Below are positions 13,118 through 21,134 of a stretch of DNA of 27,015 nt, piece after piece. Position 1 is the first letter of the stretch; each line of letters begins with the position of its first letter. The notes beneath the pieces were generated by a model. The model was not told the origin of the DNA. It saw nothing but the letters and a program-made list of their open reading frames with translations, and ran no database searches. The stretch spans positions 1 to 27,015 of the forward strand of contig JAFQWT010000224.1 of assembly GCA_017407375.1 (NCBI GenBank). Reading direction: 5' to 3'. Origin of the DNA: Clostridia bacterium. GTDB lineage: Bacteria; Bacillota; Clostridia; Oscillospirales; CAG-272. The position numbers were made by a program, and so were the translations under genes.

Positions 13118-14737
13118 ATGACAATAGGAGAAAAGATCACGCGGCTGCGTCAGACGGCCGATATGTCGCAGGAGGAGCTGGCAGAAAAGCTCTGTGTCTC
13201 CCGACAGTCGATCTCCAAATGGGAGACCGACGGCGCCTTGCCCCAAGCCGAAAAGCTGATCCCGCTCTGCGATGCCCTTGGGGTCTCCGCCGATGCGCTT
13301 TTGCGCGAAAGCTGCGGGATACCCAACGAGGGTGCCGTAAGGAAGCGGAACAAGTATTTTGGCACCGATGGCTTCCGCGGAGAGGCCAACGTGTCGCTGA
13401 CCTCAATGCATGCGTATAGGATCGGCCGATTTCTCGGCTGGTATTACGCCCAGACCGCTCAGGCGGGGGCGCGCCCGGGGCATCGCCCCCGGATCGTGAT
13501 CGGCAAGGATACGCGCCGTTCGAGCTATATGTTCGAGTATTCCGTGGTGGCGGGCATCACGGCCTCGGGAGCCGATGCGTATATGCTCCACGTGACCACA
13601 ACGCCGAGCGTGTCCTACGTGACGCGGCAGGACGAGTTTGACTGCGGGATCATGATCACGGCCTCGCATAATCCCTTCCGTGATAACGGGATCAAGCTGA
13701 TGGGCGGCTACGGAGAAAAGCTGGACGATGAGACCACCGCGCTGGTGGAGGCATACCTTGACGGGGACCTGAGGGCGCTCGGCGTTGAGGGAGAGGACCT
13801 GCCGCTGGCCCAGGGGGAGAGGATCGGCCGCATCGTGGATTATGCCTCGGGCCGCAACCGCTACGTGGCGTATCTCATTTCCCTCGCGGCGCACTCCTAT
13901 AAGAAGCTGAGAATAGGGCTTGACTGTGCCAACGGCTCGTCCTGGATGATCGCCGGCGCGGTATTCAGCGCCCTTGGCGCGCAGATCGAGGTCATCGGCG
14001 CCGAGCCCGACGGGCTGAACGTGAATAAGGAATGCGGCTCCACCCATATCGAGGGGCTCCGCCGTTTGGTACAGGATAAGCACCTTGACCTTGGCTTTGC
14101 CTTTGACGGTGATGCCGACCGCTGCCTGGCAGTGGATGAGAAGGGCAACGTGGTGGACGGAGACGGCATCCTTTATATTCTTGCCAAAAGAATGAGCGCC
14201 CGCGGGATGCTCAACAAGAATACGGTCGTGGCCACCGTGATGTCCAACAGCGGCTTCTTTGCCAGTCTGGAGCGGGCGGGAATGAAGTGCGTGCAGACGC
14301 CTGTGGGTGACAGGTTTGTCTACGAATGCATGCAGAACAAGGGGTATTCGCTTGGCGGTGAGCAGTCCGGGCATATCATTATGAAGAAATATGCCACCAC
14401 AGGAGACGGGCTCCTCACGGCCATCATGCTGACCGAGGAGGTCCTGGATACCAAGAGCACGCTCTCCCAGCTGGCCGAGCCGGTCAAGCTCTACCCACAG
14501 TATATCCGCAACGTCCGTGTCACGGATAAGGAGGGCGCTGTCAGGCACCCTGCCGTGCTTGAGGAGCTTTGTGCGGTCGAGCGGTGCATTGATGGCCGGG
14601 GACGGGTGCTTTTGCGCCCCAGCGGCACCGAGCCCGTGATCCGCGTGATGGTCGAGTGCGAGGACGAGGGGCGGTGCGTGGAATATGCCGATAGGATCGC
14701 CGAGGCGATTGTAAGGGAGGGGTTTTCTTTTGAATAG
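13118..14737 (+). CDS. XRE-type HTH domain fused to a phosphoglucosamine/phosphohexo-mutase
   Basis: Residues 4-62 are an XRE/HTH_3 domain (EKITRLRQTADMSQEELAEK, VSRQSISKWE). Residues 78-537 are an alpha-D-phosphohexomutase of the GlmM type: YFGTDGFRGEAN, phosphoserine Ser183 in TASHNP, the metal loop DGDADR (330-335), and the sugar-phosphate loop RPSGTEP (from 500). GlmM converts glucosamine-6-phosphate to glucosamine-1-phosphate. The whole is one 539-residue frame; no in-frame ATG or GTG with a ribosome site is seen at the domain junction, so the fusion is real at the reading-frame level. GGAAAG precedes the ATG. It may bind DNA in response to sugar phosphate, or the HTH may be a structural add-on. 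Confidence 0.9.
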   Translation: MTIGEKITRLRQTADMSQEELAEKLCVSRQSISKWETDGALPQAEKLIPLCDALGVSADALLRESCGIPNEGAVRKRNKYFGTDGFRGEANVSLTSMHAYRIGRFLGWYYAQTAQAGARPGHRPRIVIGKDTRRSSYMFEYSVVAGITASGADAYMLHVTTTPSVSYVTRQDEFDCGIMITASHNPFRDNGIKLMGGYGEKLDDETTALVEAYLDGDLRALGVEGEDLPLAQGERIGRIVDYASGRNRYVAYLISLAAHSYKKLRIGLDCANGSSWMIAGAVFSALGAQIEVIGAEPDGLNVNKECGSTHIEGLRRLVQDKHLDLGFAFDGDADRCLAVDEKGNVVDGDGILYILAKRMSARGMLNKNTVVATVMSNSGFFASLERAGMKCVQTPVGDRFVYECMQNKGYSLGGEQSGHIIMKKYATTGDGLLTAIMLTEEVLDTKSTLSQLAEPVKLYPQYIRNVRVTDKEGAVRHPAVLEELCAVERCIDGRGRVLLRPSGTEPVIRVMVECEDEGRCVEYADRIAEAIVREGFSFE

Positions 14738-15407
14738 CGTTGAAACTGCGGCACTGTTTGACCGTACCCCCACCTACCTTCGCGCGCTTTTCTTGGGTGC
14801 GCGGTATCCTTGGGAGGTGCTTTCGGGGATCGGCGACTGTATTCAGCAGCTTTTGGAAAGTCCGCCCGCGGGCTTCCGTCTATGGCGTGAGGGGGTGCTT
14901 GTCGGTGAGGGCGTCTCCATCAGTGAAGCCGCCACGATCCTGCCGCCCGCCGTCATAGGGAGCCATACGGAAATACGCCCCGGCGCCTTTCTGCGTGGGA
15001 ACGTGATCACGGGAGAGCGGTGCGTTATCGGAAACTCAAGTGAGTTAAAGAACTGTGTGCTCCTGGACGGTGTGCAGGTGCCGCATTACAATTACGTAGG
15101 GGACTCGGTCCTTGGCAACGGCGCCCACATGGGGGCGGGGGCGATATGCTCCAACCTGAAGTCTGACGGCCGGGCGGTCGTGATCCATGGTGACAGGGAG
15201 TATGCCACCGGGCGCAGGAAGCTGGGAGCGATCCTTGGGGACGGCGCCGATGTGGGATGTGGCTGCGTCCTGAACCCGGGCACGGTCATCGGAAAGCACA
15301 CCTCGGTGTATCCGTTGACCTCGGTGCGCGGGGTCATCCCCTCTTCCTCCATAGTCAAGGCAATGGACCATATTGTAATAAAAAGAGAAAAGGAGCAAGA
15401 ATCATGA
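14730..15407 (+). CDS. Left-handed beta-helix acyltransferase, GlmU C-terminal type (short form)
   Basis: This 225-residue protein has hexapeptide-repeat character from about residue 55 (VSISEAATILPPAVIGSHTE, IRPGAFLRGNVITGERCVIG, SVLGNGAHMGAGAICSNLKS). It lacks the N-terminal nucleotidyltransferase domain of GlmU. The related GlmU domain acetylates glucosamine-1-phosphate, which fits the mutase encoded just upstream. The start is a TTG at 14730, with AGGGAGG about nine bases before it; it overlaps the mutase stop by 8 bases and its own stop overlaps nagB. Such short proteins are often annotated as UDP-GlcNAc pyrophosphorylase, but the uridylyl-transfer part is absent here. Confidence 0.82.
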   Translation: MNSVETAALFDRTPTYLRALFLGARYPWEVLSGIGDCIQQLLESPPAGFRLWREGVLVGEGVSISEAATILPPAVIGSHTEIRPGAFLRGNVITGERCVIGNSSELKNCVLLDGVQVPHYNYVGDSVLGNGAHMGAGAICSNLKSDGRAVVIHGDREYATGRRKLGAILGDGADVGCGCVLNPGTVIGKHTSVYPLTSVRGVIPSSSIVKAMDHIVIKREKEQES

Positions 15408-16114
15408 AAACCATCAAAGCGCAAAGCTACAAGGAGCTCAGCCGCATTGCTGCGGACGTGATCGCCGCGCAGATCCTCGGAAAGCCGGACAGCGTCATCG
15501 GCCTGGCTACGGGCTCCACCCCCATCGGTACCTACGCGGAGCTTGCGGATAAATGCAGCCGCGGTGAGCTCGATTTTTCCAAGGTGACAACGGTCAACCT
15601 GGACGAATACGTAGGCCTTGGCGGTGAGCATCCGCAAAGCTACCGCTGCTTTATGAACCGCAACCTCTTTGAAAGGATCAACGTTCGCCCCGAGTGCACC
15701 TTCGTTCCCAACGGTTGCGCCGAGGATCTTGCGGCCGAGTGCCGAGCATACGACGCCCGCATTGAGCAGCTCGGTGGGGTCGATCTGCAGCTCCTTGGCA
15801 TTGGTATTGACGGCCACATCGGCTTTAACGAGCCGGACGATCACTTCACAAGGGAAACGCACGAGGTCACGCTGGATGAGTCCACCATCGAGGCCAACTC
15901 CCGCTTCTTTGCCTCTCCGAGCGACGTTCCGCGCACGGCGCTGACTATGGGTATGGGCGCCATCATGGGGGCGAGGAGGATCCTCATGGTCGTGAACGGC
16001 AAAAACAAGGAGGAGATCCTTCGCCGCGCTCTCCAGGGACCCATCACTCCCCGTGTGCCGGCCTCGATCCTTCAGCTTCATCCGGACGTTACCGTTGTGT
16101 ATTCGGAGGAGTAA
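15404..16114 (+). CDS. nagB: Glucosamine-6-phosphate deaminase
   Basis: This 236-residue NagB-type enzyme has the motifs LATGSTPIGTY, TVNLDEYVGL, GIGIDGHIGFNEP and PRTALTMGMGAIM. It converts glucosamine-6-phosphate to fructose-6-phosphate and ammonia. The start ATG overlaps the previous stop (ATGA) with AAAGGAG before it; the open frame extends further upstream, but that part lies inside the neighbouring gene. With the mutase and the acyltransferase it forms an amino-sugar operon that can send glucosamine-6-phosphate either to glycolysis or to glucosamine-1-phosphate. It ends at the hairpin at 16136-16175. Confidence 0.95.
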   Translation: MKTIKAQSYKELSRIAADVIAAQILGKPDSVIGLATGSTPIGTYAELADKCSRGELDFSKVTTVNLDEYVGLGGEHPQSYRCFMNRNLFERINVRPECTFVPNGCAEDLAAECRAYDARIEQLGGVDLQLLGIGIDGHIGFNEPDDHFTRETHEVTLDESTIEANSRFFASPSDVPRTALTMGMGAIMGARRILMVVNGKNKEEILRRALQGPITPRVPASILQLHPDVTVVYSEE

Positions 16115-16135
16115 GAAGAAAGGCAGGCACGGCTC

Positions 16136-16175
16136 AAACCAAAAAGAGCATCCGAGAGGATGCTCTTTTTGGTTT
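16136..16175. terminator. 18-bp hairpin terminator, usable on both strands
   Basis: A perfect 18-bp stem (16136-16153 with 16158-16175) has a GAGA loop. The right arm contains TTTTT, and the left arm contains AAAAA, so it can stop transcripts of nagB (plus) and of the small minus-strand gene. Confidence 0.88.
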
Positions 16176-16190
16176 GTATCAAAGGTCTTT

Positions 16191-16280
16191 TCAGTTGCAG
16201 CAGCAGAGAAGGATCAGGAGCGCGATGATGATGATCCAGGTGCAGTTATCGTCAAACAGGTGGCAAAGGCAGTTGTTCAT
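16191..16280 (-). CDS. 29-residue Cys-rich single-pass membrane peptide
   Basis: On the minus strand, ATG (16278-16280) to TGA (16191-16193) encodes 29 residues. A hydrophilic N-terminus with MNNCLCHLFDDNCTW is followed by a hydrophobic stretch IIIIALLILL and a CCCN end. GGAGG stands 8 bases before the ATG, and the stop is 15 bases before a hairpin terminator, so it looks like a true gene though very short. It resembles, from memory, tiny Asn/Cys-rich membrane peptides found in many Clostridia, some linked with spore formation. Six cysteines in 29 residues is striking. The function is unknown. Confidence 0.7.
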   Translation of the reverse strand: MNNCLCHLFDDNCTWIIIIALLILLCCCN

Positions 16281-16436
16281 CAGAAAGTCCTCCGTTGTGG
16301 ATTTGGGTGAGCGGAGCATTGAGCCCCTACGCTATCATACTATGAGCGAGCGGGAAAAATGGTACCGCCGCGCGGCATATTCTCCCGCCGCCCCGCATAA
16401 GGTGTAGTAAAAATCAAGAAAGCGCAGGTGCTTTTT

Positions 16437-16922
16437 ATGTTTGTATGCTCGGTCAAGGCGGGGACGATCAAGTTCTTTGGTGCGGTGCTCCTTTCCATCG
16501 CGCTCTTTCTCACCATTCTCGTTTTGGTGGAGCCCGGGGGCATCACCGTGGGTGCGGAGGAATATACCGAGGCGGTGACCTACTCGGGCATCCGCACCGA
16601 TGCCGACCGCGTGGCCTTCCTTGCGGCCTTCGGCTGGGAGGTCGCCGGCGAGACCCCGGAGAGCGAGGTGAGCTTTGCAATGCCGGCGGAGTTTGACCGC
16701 GTGCTGGCGGGATACAACGAGATCCAGAAGGCGCAGGGCCTTGACCTTGCCCGCTACAAGAACAAGACCGTCACGCGCTATACCTACGAGGTCAAAAATT
16801 ACGAGGGCTATGAGGGCAAGGTCTACGCCAACCTCATTATGTATAAGAATAAGGTCGTCGCCGCCGACCTCACCTCCGCCGATCCTTACGGCTTTGTGCA
16901 TGGTCTTGAAAAGCCGGAGTAA
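16437..16922 (+). CDS. DUF4830 domain protein, membrane-anchored
   Basis: This 161-residue protein has one N-terminal membrane segment (about 8-28, FFGAVLLSIALFLTILVLV) and a C-terminal domain expected outside the membrane. The segment YSGIRTDADRVAFLAAFGWEV and the block ARYKNKTVTRYTYEVKNYEG match what I recall of DUF4830 proteins of Firmicutes, whose function is not known. The start could also be the GTG at 16428 (three residues longer); ATG 16437 with AGG nine bases before it is chosen. It is a lone gene between divergent and convergent neighbours, and ends at the shared terminator 16925-16957. Confidence 0.8.
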   Translation: MFVCSVKAGTIKFFGAVLLSIALFLTILVLVEPGGITVGAEEYTEAVTYSGIRTDADRVAFLAAFGWEVAGETPESEVSFAMPAEFDRVLAGYNEIQKAQGLDLARYKNKTVTRYTYEVKNYEGYEGKVYANLIMYKNKVVAADLTSADPYGFVHGLEKPE

Positions 16923-16924
16923 CC

Positions 16925-16957
16925 AAAAAAGAGAGACGCCCGGCGTCTCTCTTTTTT
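16925..16957. terminator. Two-way intrinsic terminator between convergent genes
   Basis: A 15-bp stem (16925-16939 with 16943-16957; inner GACGC-CCG-GCGTC) is flanked by six A on the left and six T on the right. It can end the DUF4830 transcript on the plus strand and the long minus-strand operon. Confidence 0.9.
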
Positions 16958-16973
16958 ATTTGCAAAGTTTTCT

Positions 16974-18620
16974 TTACTCCTTGGCGGCCTCGGCGCGGGC
17001 TTTCAGCACGTAGGTGATGCTGTCGCGGTACACCCGCGCGCGGGCGTCCGCCCCCGCATCCCAAAGCTCAATGCTTCCAAGAAGCTCGGCCATAGCGCTC
17101 AGCTCGCCGTCCGAGAGGGTGACTTTTTCGGGGTAGGCGGGGGTATTCCTTCTCGGCGGGAGGATGTCACCGATCCCGCGGAAGACGTTCAGTCCCTCGG
17201 GGCACGCCGCCCCCAGCACGGCACGCGTAAGGTCGCGCTCGTCCGCCTCAGTGTAGGGGCGCTTCTCGCCCGACCAGAGCTTTTCGCCCATAAGGAAGAT
17301 GCCCGAGGGCAGGGAATAGGCGTAATGCGGATACTCGGACACGTTGCCGTACTCCCACGCCGCCAGCTCACTGCCAAGGATCTGTCCCTTGGTATCCTCG
17401 CGGCATTCGGGATCCTCGTCCCAGCGCCAGGTGGAAAGGTTTGCCGAGGAGATGTAGGGCTCAAGGTCAATGTAGGTGCGCGGGAAGTAGGAGTTGATCA
17501 TCTCATACCCCATATCCAGCTGCTTCTGCATCGTGCAGCCCTCGTACGGTCCACGGCCCGGCCACGCAATGCGCCAGAAGTGCAGAAGGACGTCGCCGTC
17601 GATGCCCTTCGGCCGTTGGCAGTCGATCTGGTCGCTCCAGATGACGGTGCGCTTGCCGTGCTTTTTCACGATCGCATTGATGCGGTTGATGAAGTAATAC
17701 CACTGGTCCTGGCGGTCGGCAAGCCCCTCGCGCTCACGGAGGGCGCGGCAACGGCGGCACTCCTCCCAATGGCAGAAGCGGGGCAGCTTTTCCTTGTCGG
17801 CAATGTCGCGAAATTCGATCTCGTCACCGCCGATGTGAAGGTATTTTGAGGCGGGGAACCAGTCCGCAAGCTCGGCAATGATCCTCTCGTAGAGCGCGTA
17901 GGCCTCCTCGTTGCCGCCGCACACCGTCCAAAAGGAGGTGTAGTCGGCATCGATGTCGCAGGCAAGCTGCGGGAAGAGGTCAAGAAGCCGGCGCGAGTGG
18001 GCGGGCATGTCAAACTCGGGAATGACCTCCAGCCCCAGGGCGCGGCAAAGCGCAAGGAGGGCGGTGATCTCGTCCCTTGTGTAAGGATCGCTGAGGCGGT
18101 ATTCGACCGGCAGGGAGTCAAGCTCCAGCGCCACCCCGCGCGAGTCGGAGAGGTGCAGATGCAGGACGTTCATGCCCGCCTTTGCGGCAAGGATCACGTC
18201 CTCGGTCATTCTTTCCATCGGCATTACGCCGCGCGCCACGTCCAGCATCACGCCGCGGTGACGGGCCACGGGCGCCTCCTTGACGGTAACGTCGGGAAGG
18301 AGGAGCGTCTCCCCCTCCCACTTCACAAGGAGGGAAAGGGCGGCAAGCCCCTCGACAAGACCGCGGTAGGTGCGGTACTCGACCGTGGCGCGGCCGTCCC
18401 TTACGGTCAGGACGTAGCCCTCCTCGGCCAGGGTGTCCGAGGGGCGCGCCGTGACGGTGGCCTCCCCCTCACCAAGCAGGACGGCGACCGACGGCAAAAA
18501 GGCGGAAAGCGCCACAGCCGCATCCGTGGCGTAGGCCGCCGGACATGCCAGCGTCAGAGCGCCCGTGTGGGCGTGGTACACAGTGTCGTTACCGAGATAG
18601 CGTCTTACAGAAAAGAGCAT
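16974..18620 (-). CDS. Glycoside hydrolase family 20 beta-N-acetylhexosaminidase, cytoplasmic
   Basis: This 548-residue protein has the GH20 entrance motif HRGVMLDVARG (about 120-130), HLHLSDSRG, and the catalytic Asp-Glu pair in YLHIGGDEIEF. It should release terminal N-acetylhexosamine from glycans. No signal peptide is present, so it probably works on imported oligosaccharides. It is the last gene of the minus-strand operon, 46 bases after the aminotransferase stop, with a GAGGGG ribosome site. Its function fits the amino-sugar genes across the terminator (HTH-mutase, acyltransferase, NagB) better than its own operon. A cre-like site at 18645-18659 precedes it. Confidence 0.9.
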   Translation of the reverse strand: MLFSVRRYLGNDTVYHAHTGALTLACPAAYATDAAVALSAFLPSVAVLLGEGEATVTARPSDTLAEEGYVLTVRDGRATVEYRTYRGLVEGLAALSLLVKWEGETLLLPDVTVKEAPVARHRGVMLDVARGVMPMERMTEDVILAAKAGMNVLHLHLSDSRGVALELDSLPVEYRLSDPYTRDEITALLALCRALGLEVIPEFDMPAHSRRLLDLFPQLACDIDADYTSFWTVCGGNEEAYALYERIIAELADWFPASKYLHIGGDEIEFRDIADKEKLPRFCHWEECRRCRALREREGLADRQDQWYYFINRINAIVKKHGKRTVIWSDQIDCQRPKGIDGDVLLHFWRIAWPGRGPYEGCTMQKQLDMGYEMINSYFPRTYIDLEPYISSANLSTWRWDEDPECREDTKGQILGSELAAWEYGNVSEYPHYAYSLPSGIFLMGEKLWSGEKRPYTEADERDLTRAVLGAACPEGLNVFRGIGDILPPRRNTPAYPEKVTLSDGELSAMAELLGSIELWDAGADARARVYRDSITYVLKARAEAAKE

Positions 18621-18643
18621 AGCGTTCCCCTCTTATCTCAAAT

Positions 18644-18665
18644 TTTGTAAACGAAACCTTGCAAA
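18644..18665. repeat. 22-bp repeat, copy 2, containing a perfect cre-consensus match
   Basis: It matches the element at 7381-7402 in 20 of 22 positions. Bases 18645-18659 (TTGTAAACGAAACCT) fit the CcpA cre consensus WTGNAANCGNWNNCW at every fixed position. It lies 24 bases before the hexosaminidase start codon, a place where carbon catabolite control would act as a roadblock. Whether it is cre or part of a dispersed repeat is open. Confidence 0.45.
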
Positions 18666-18666
18666 T

Positions 18667-19857
18667 TCAGGAAAGGCCGTATTCCTGTGCCAAGGCGTGG
18701 AAGGCGGGAAGCGCCCGCTCGATCCGCTCATGGTCCACGCAGTAGGCAATGCGCACGTAGCCCGTGATGCCGAAATCGTCGCAGGGGACAAAGAGCAGCT
18801 CACGCGCCTTGGCCCTCTCGTAGAATTCGTAGGCATCGCCCGAGGGGGCCTTGACAAAGAGGTAAAAGGCGCCGTCGGGACGGACGCACTCGTAGCCCGC
18901 GCGGGTAAGCTCACCGTAGAGCAGGTCGCGGTTCTTCTTGTAGATGCCCACGTCCACGCGGGCGTCCACGGTATCGCGGACGACCTTTTGGAAAAGGGAG
19001 GGGGCACACACGTACCCCAGCGAGCGGCCCGCGCCACACACGGAAAGGTAAACGCTCTCACTGCCTTCTGCACGGGGGGAAACGGCAATGTAGCCGATGC
19101 GCTCCCCGGGGAGCGAGAGGGCCTTGGAGTAGGAGTAGCACACCACGGTATTATCGTAGTAGTTCATAAGATAAGGCACCGAGACGTCGCCAAAGACCAG
19201 CTCACGGTAGGGCTCGTCGGCAATGAGGTAGATGGGGTGCCCCAGCTCCCTTTGCTTTTCCTCCAGCACCCGGCACACCGCGCGCACGGTCTCCTCGGTA
19301 TAGACCACACCGCTCGGGTTGTTCGGGGAATTCAGGATCACGGCGGCGGTCTTCTCGGTGATGCGGGAGGCAAGGTCGCAGGGGTCGATCTGGAAGGTGT
19401 CGGGCATGGGGAGAGAGACCACGGGGCGCCCGCCCGCATTCTCGACAAACACGCGGTACTCCGTAAAGAAGGGGGCAAAAAGCACGCACTCCTCCCCCTC
19501 ACGCAGAAGGGCCTTCAGGGTGATCGTCAGGGAGGCGGCGGCACCGCAGGTCATGTAGATGTGGTTTGGGGTAACGGCGGCACCAAAGCTCTTTTGTATG
19601 TGCTCAGCAATGGCGCACCGTACCGAGAGGTCGCCCTGGGCGGAGGTATAGCCGTGGAGCGCCACGGAGGGCTCCTCGGTCAAAAGGCGGATCGCCGCGG
19701 CATTCACCTCGGGGGGCGGGGCCACGCTCGGGTTGCCGATGCTGAAGTCGTAAACGTTCTCCGCACCGATCACGGCGGCGCGCTGCTTGCAGTATTCAAA
19801 GATCTCGCGGATGATGGAGCGGCGGCTCCCCAGAGCCAGCATTTTTTCGTTGATCAT
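18667..19857 (-). CDS. PLP-dependent aminotransferase, class I/II
   Basis: This 396-residue fold-type I aminotransferase has the substrate/PLP motif NSPNNPSGVVY, IADEPYRELVF (the PLP-ring Asp), and the Schiff-base lysine in YSYSKALSLPGERIGYIA. The start overlaps the amidohydrolase stop (ATGA). In an operon with IorAB, PaaK and an ACT-domain protein, it would most simply convert an aromatic amino acid to its 2-oxoacid, which IorAB could oxidise. Other amino acids are possible; the sequence alone does not give the specificity. Confidence 0.88.
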   Translation of the reverse strand: MINEKMLALGSRRSIIREIFEYCKQRAAVIGAENVYDFSIGNPSVAPPPEVNAAAIRLLTEEPSVALHGYTSAQGDLSVRCAIAEHIQKSFGAAVTPNHIYMTCGAAASLTITLKALLREGEECVLFAPFFTEYRVFVENAGGRPVVSLPMPDTFQIDPCDLASRITEKTAAVILNSPNNPSGVVYTEETVRAVCRVLEEKQRELGHPIYLIADEPYRELVFGDVSVPYLMNYYDNTVVCYSYSKALSLPGERIGYIAVSPRAEGSESVYLSVCGAGRSLGYVCAPSLFQKVVRDTVDARVDVGIYKKNRDLLYGELTRAGYECVRPDGAFYLFVKAPSGDAYEFYERAKARELLFVPCDDFGITGYVRIAYCVDHERIERALPAFHALAQEYGLS

Positions 19858-20672
19858 ATCGTCACCAATCCTAAAAGCTTTGCGGCATTGCGGTAAAGAA
19901 TGTTGTCAAGCGCCGCGGCAGGAAGGTCCATGCGGCGGAGCTTTTCCAGCTCCTCGGCAGGGTCGCGCCAGGGGCTGTCGGTGGCAAAGAGGATCCTCTC
20001 GTCCCCGTGCCTTTCAACGATTTCACAAAAGCGCTCGGCGCTCATCTCGTGGAGACTGTACGCCGTGTCAAGGTAGATCTCCTTGCCCGCCAAAAGGGCC
20101 AGCACCTCGCTTGACATCTGCTCCCCGCCGATGTGCGCCAGCACCAGGCGGTCATAGCCGCCGAGGGCATCCAGCACACGCACCACGCGCTCGGGCGTGC
20201 AATGCACCTCACCGCGCACGTAGGCGGCGTCCACACCCGCGTGGGTCAGGGTGATAAGGCCGCGGGCCTTGGCACGGGTGAGGATGCGGATGTAGGCCTC
20301 GTCGTCAAAAAAGGTGTTCTGATAGTCGGGGTGGATCTTAAGACCGAGAAAGCCGCGGTCGGCTAGCTCATCCACGTGGTCGGGGGCCTCGGGGTCGGCG
20401 GGGTGGACACCGCCAAAGGAGAGGATGCGCGCCCCGGGGTACTCGCGGGCGTTCACCTCCTCGGCAAATGCCGTGATGTGGTCAAACTGCCGCGCCCGCG
20501 TGAGGACGGGGTGGTTGACCGCCAGGGTAACGCCCGCGCGCTCCATGGAGGCAATGAGCCCCGCGGCGGTACCGTCCGAGTGGCGGGGGGTCTTTGCCCC
20601 CTCTTCAATGGCGCGGACGGTCGATTCGGCGATCTTATCGGGAAAAATATGGGTATGAAAATCGATGATCAT
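19854..20672 (-). CDS. Amidohydrolase family 2 (TIM-barrel metal hydrolase/decarboxylase)
   Basis: This 272-residue protein starts MIIDFHTHIFPDK, with the HxH metal site of amidohydrolases. Further motifs are GLKIHPDYQ, LITLTHAG, LVLAHIGG and a C-terminal ATDSPW with the last metal-binding Asp. The family (PF04909) includes hydrolases and 2-amino-3-carboxymuconate semialdehyde type decarboxylases. It lies between the ACT gene (9 bases) and the aminotransferase (4-base overlap), so it is part of the operon. The substrate is unknown. Confidence 0.87.
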   Translation of the reverse strand: MIIDFHTHIFPDKIAESTVRAIEEGAKTPRHSDGTAAGLIASMERAGVTLAVNHPVLTRARQFDHITAFAEEVNAREYPGARILSFGGVHPADPEAPDHVDELADRGFLGLKIHPDYQNTFFDDEAYIRILTRAKARGLITLTHAGVDAAYVRGEVHCTPERVVRVLDALGGYDRLVLAHIGGEQMSSEVLALLAGKEIYLDTAYSLHEMSAERFCEIVERHGDERILFATDSPWRDPAEELEKLRRMDLPAAALDNILYRNAAKLLGLVTI

Positions 20673-20681
20673 GGTGCTTTC

Positions 20682-21110
20682 TTAAAGGGCGCGGATCTCC
20701 TCCGTGGTCATGGTGGCGATGCCGGCCTCGCGCAGCACACGGCAGGCGACCTCCAGCTCGTTGGTCTTCATCACGATGGAGGCGTCGCTCGTCTCCACCG
20801 AAAGGCCGTACATATACTCAATGTTCACGCCCCCCTCGGTAATACGGGCAAGGATCGATTGTAAGCTGCCCGCCACGTGGGGGATCTTGATGATGAGCAC
20901 GTCGGTCAGCATGCTCGAAAAGCCGGCGTCAAGCAGGACGCGGCACCCCGTCTCGGGGTCGTTGACGATGAGGCGGAGAAGCCCGTACTCGGTGGTATCG
21001 GCAAGCGACATCGAGAGAATGTTGACGTTATGCTCCTTCAGGATGTTGAGGACCTCGGCAAGGCGGCCCTTACGGTTTTCGATAAATACGGATAGCTGCT
21101 TGAGTGTCAT
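20682..21110 (-). CDS. Tandem ACT-domain protein (amino acid sensor type)
   Basis: This 142-residue protein consists of two ACT folds (about 5-68 and 72-138): LKQLSVFIENRKGRLAEVLN, then VLIIKIPHVAGSLQSILARI. ACT domains bind amino acids at the dimer interface. The chosen ATG (21110) has GGGAG seven bases before it; an upstream TTG at 21128 is in frame but less likely. Stand-alone ACT proteins often occur beside PaaK and IorAB in anaerobes, probably as sensors or partners for aromatic amino acid levels. No catalytic domain is present. Confidence 0.88.
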   Translation of the reverse strand: MTLKQLSVFIENRKGRLAEVLNILKEHNVNILSMSLADTTEYGLLRLIVNDPETGCRVLLDAGFSSMLTDVLIIKIPHVAGSLQSILARITEGGVNIEYMYGLSVETSDASIVMKTNELEVACRVLREAGIATMTTEEIRAL

Positions 21111-21134
21111 AGTATTTCTCCCTTTCAATAAGCG

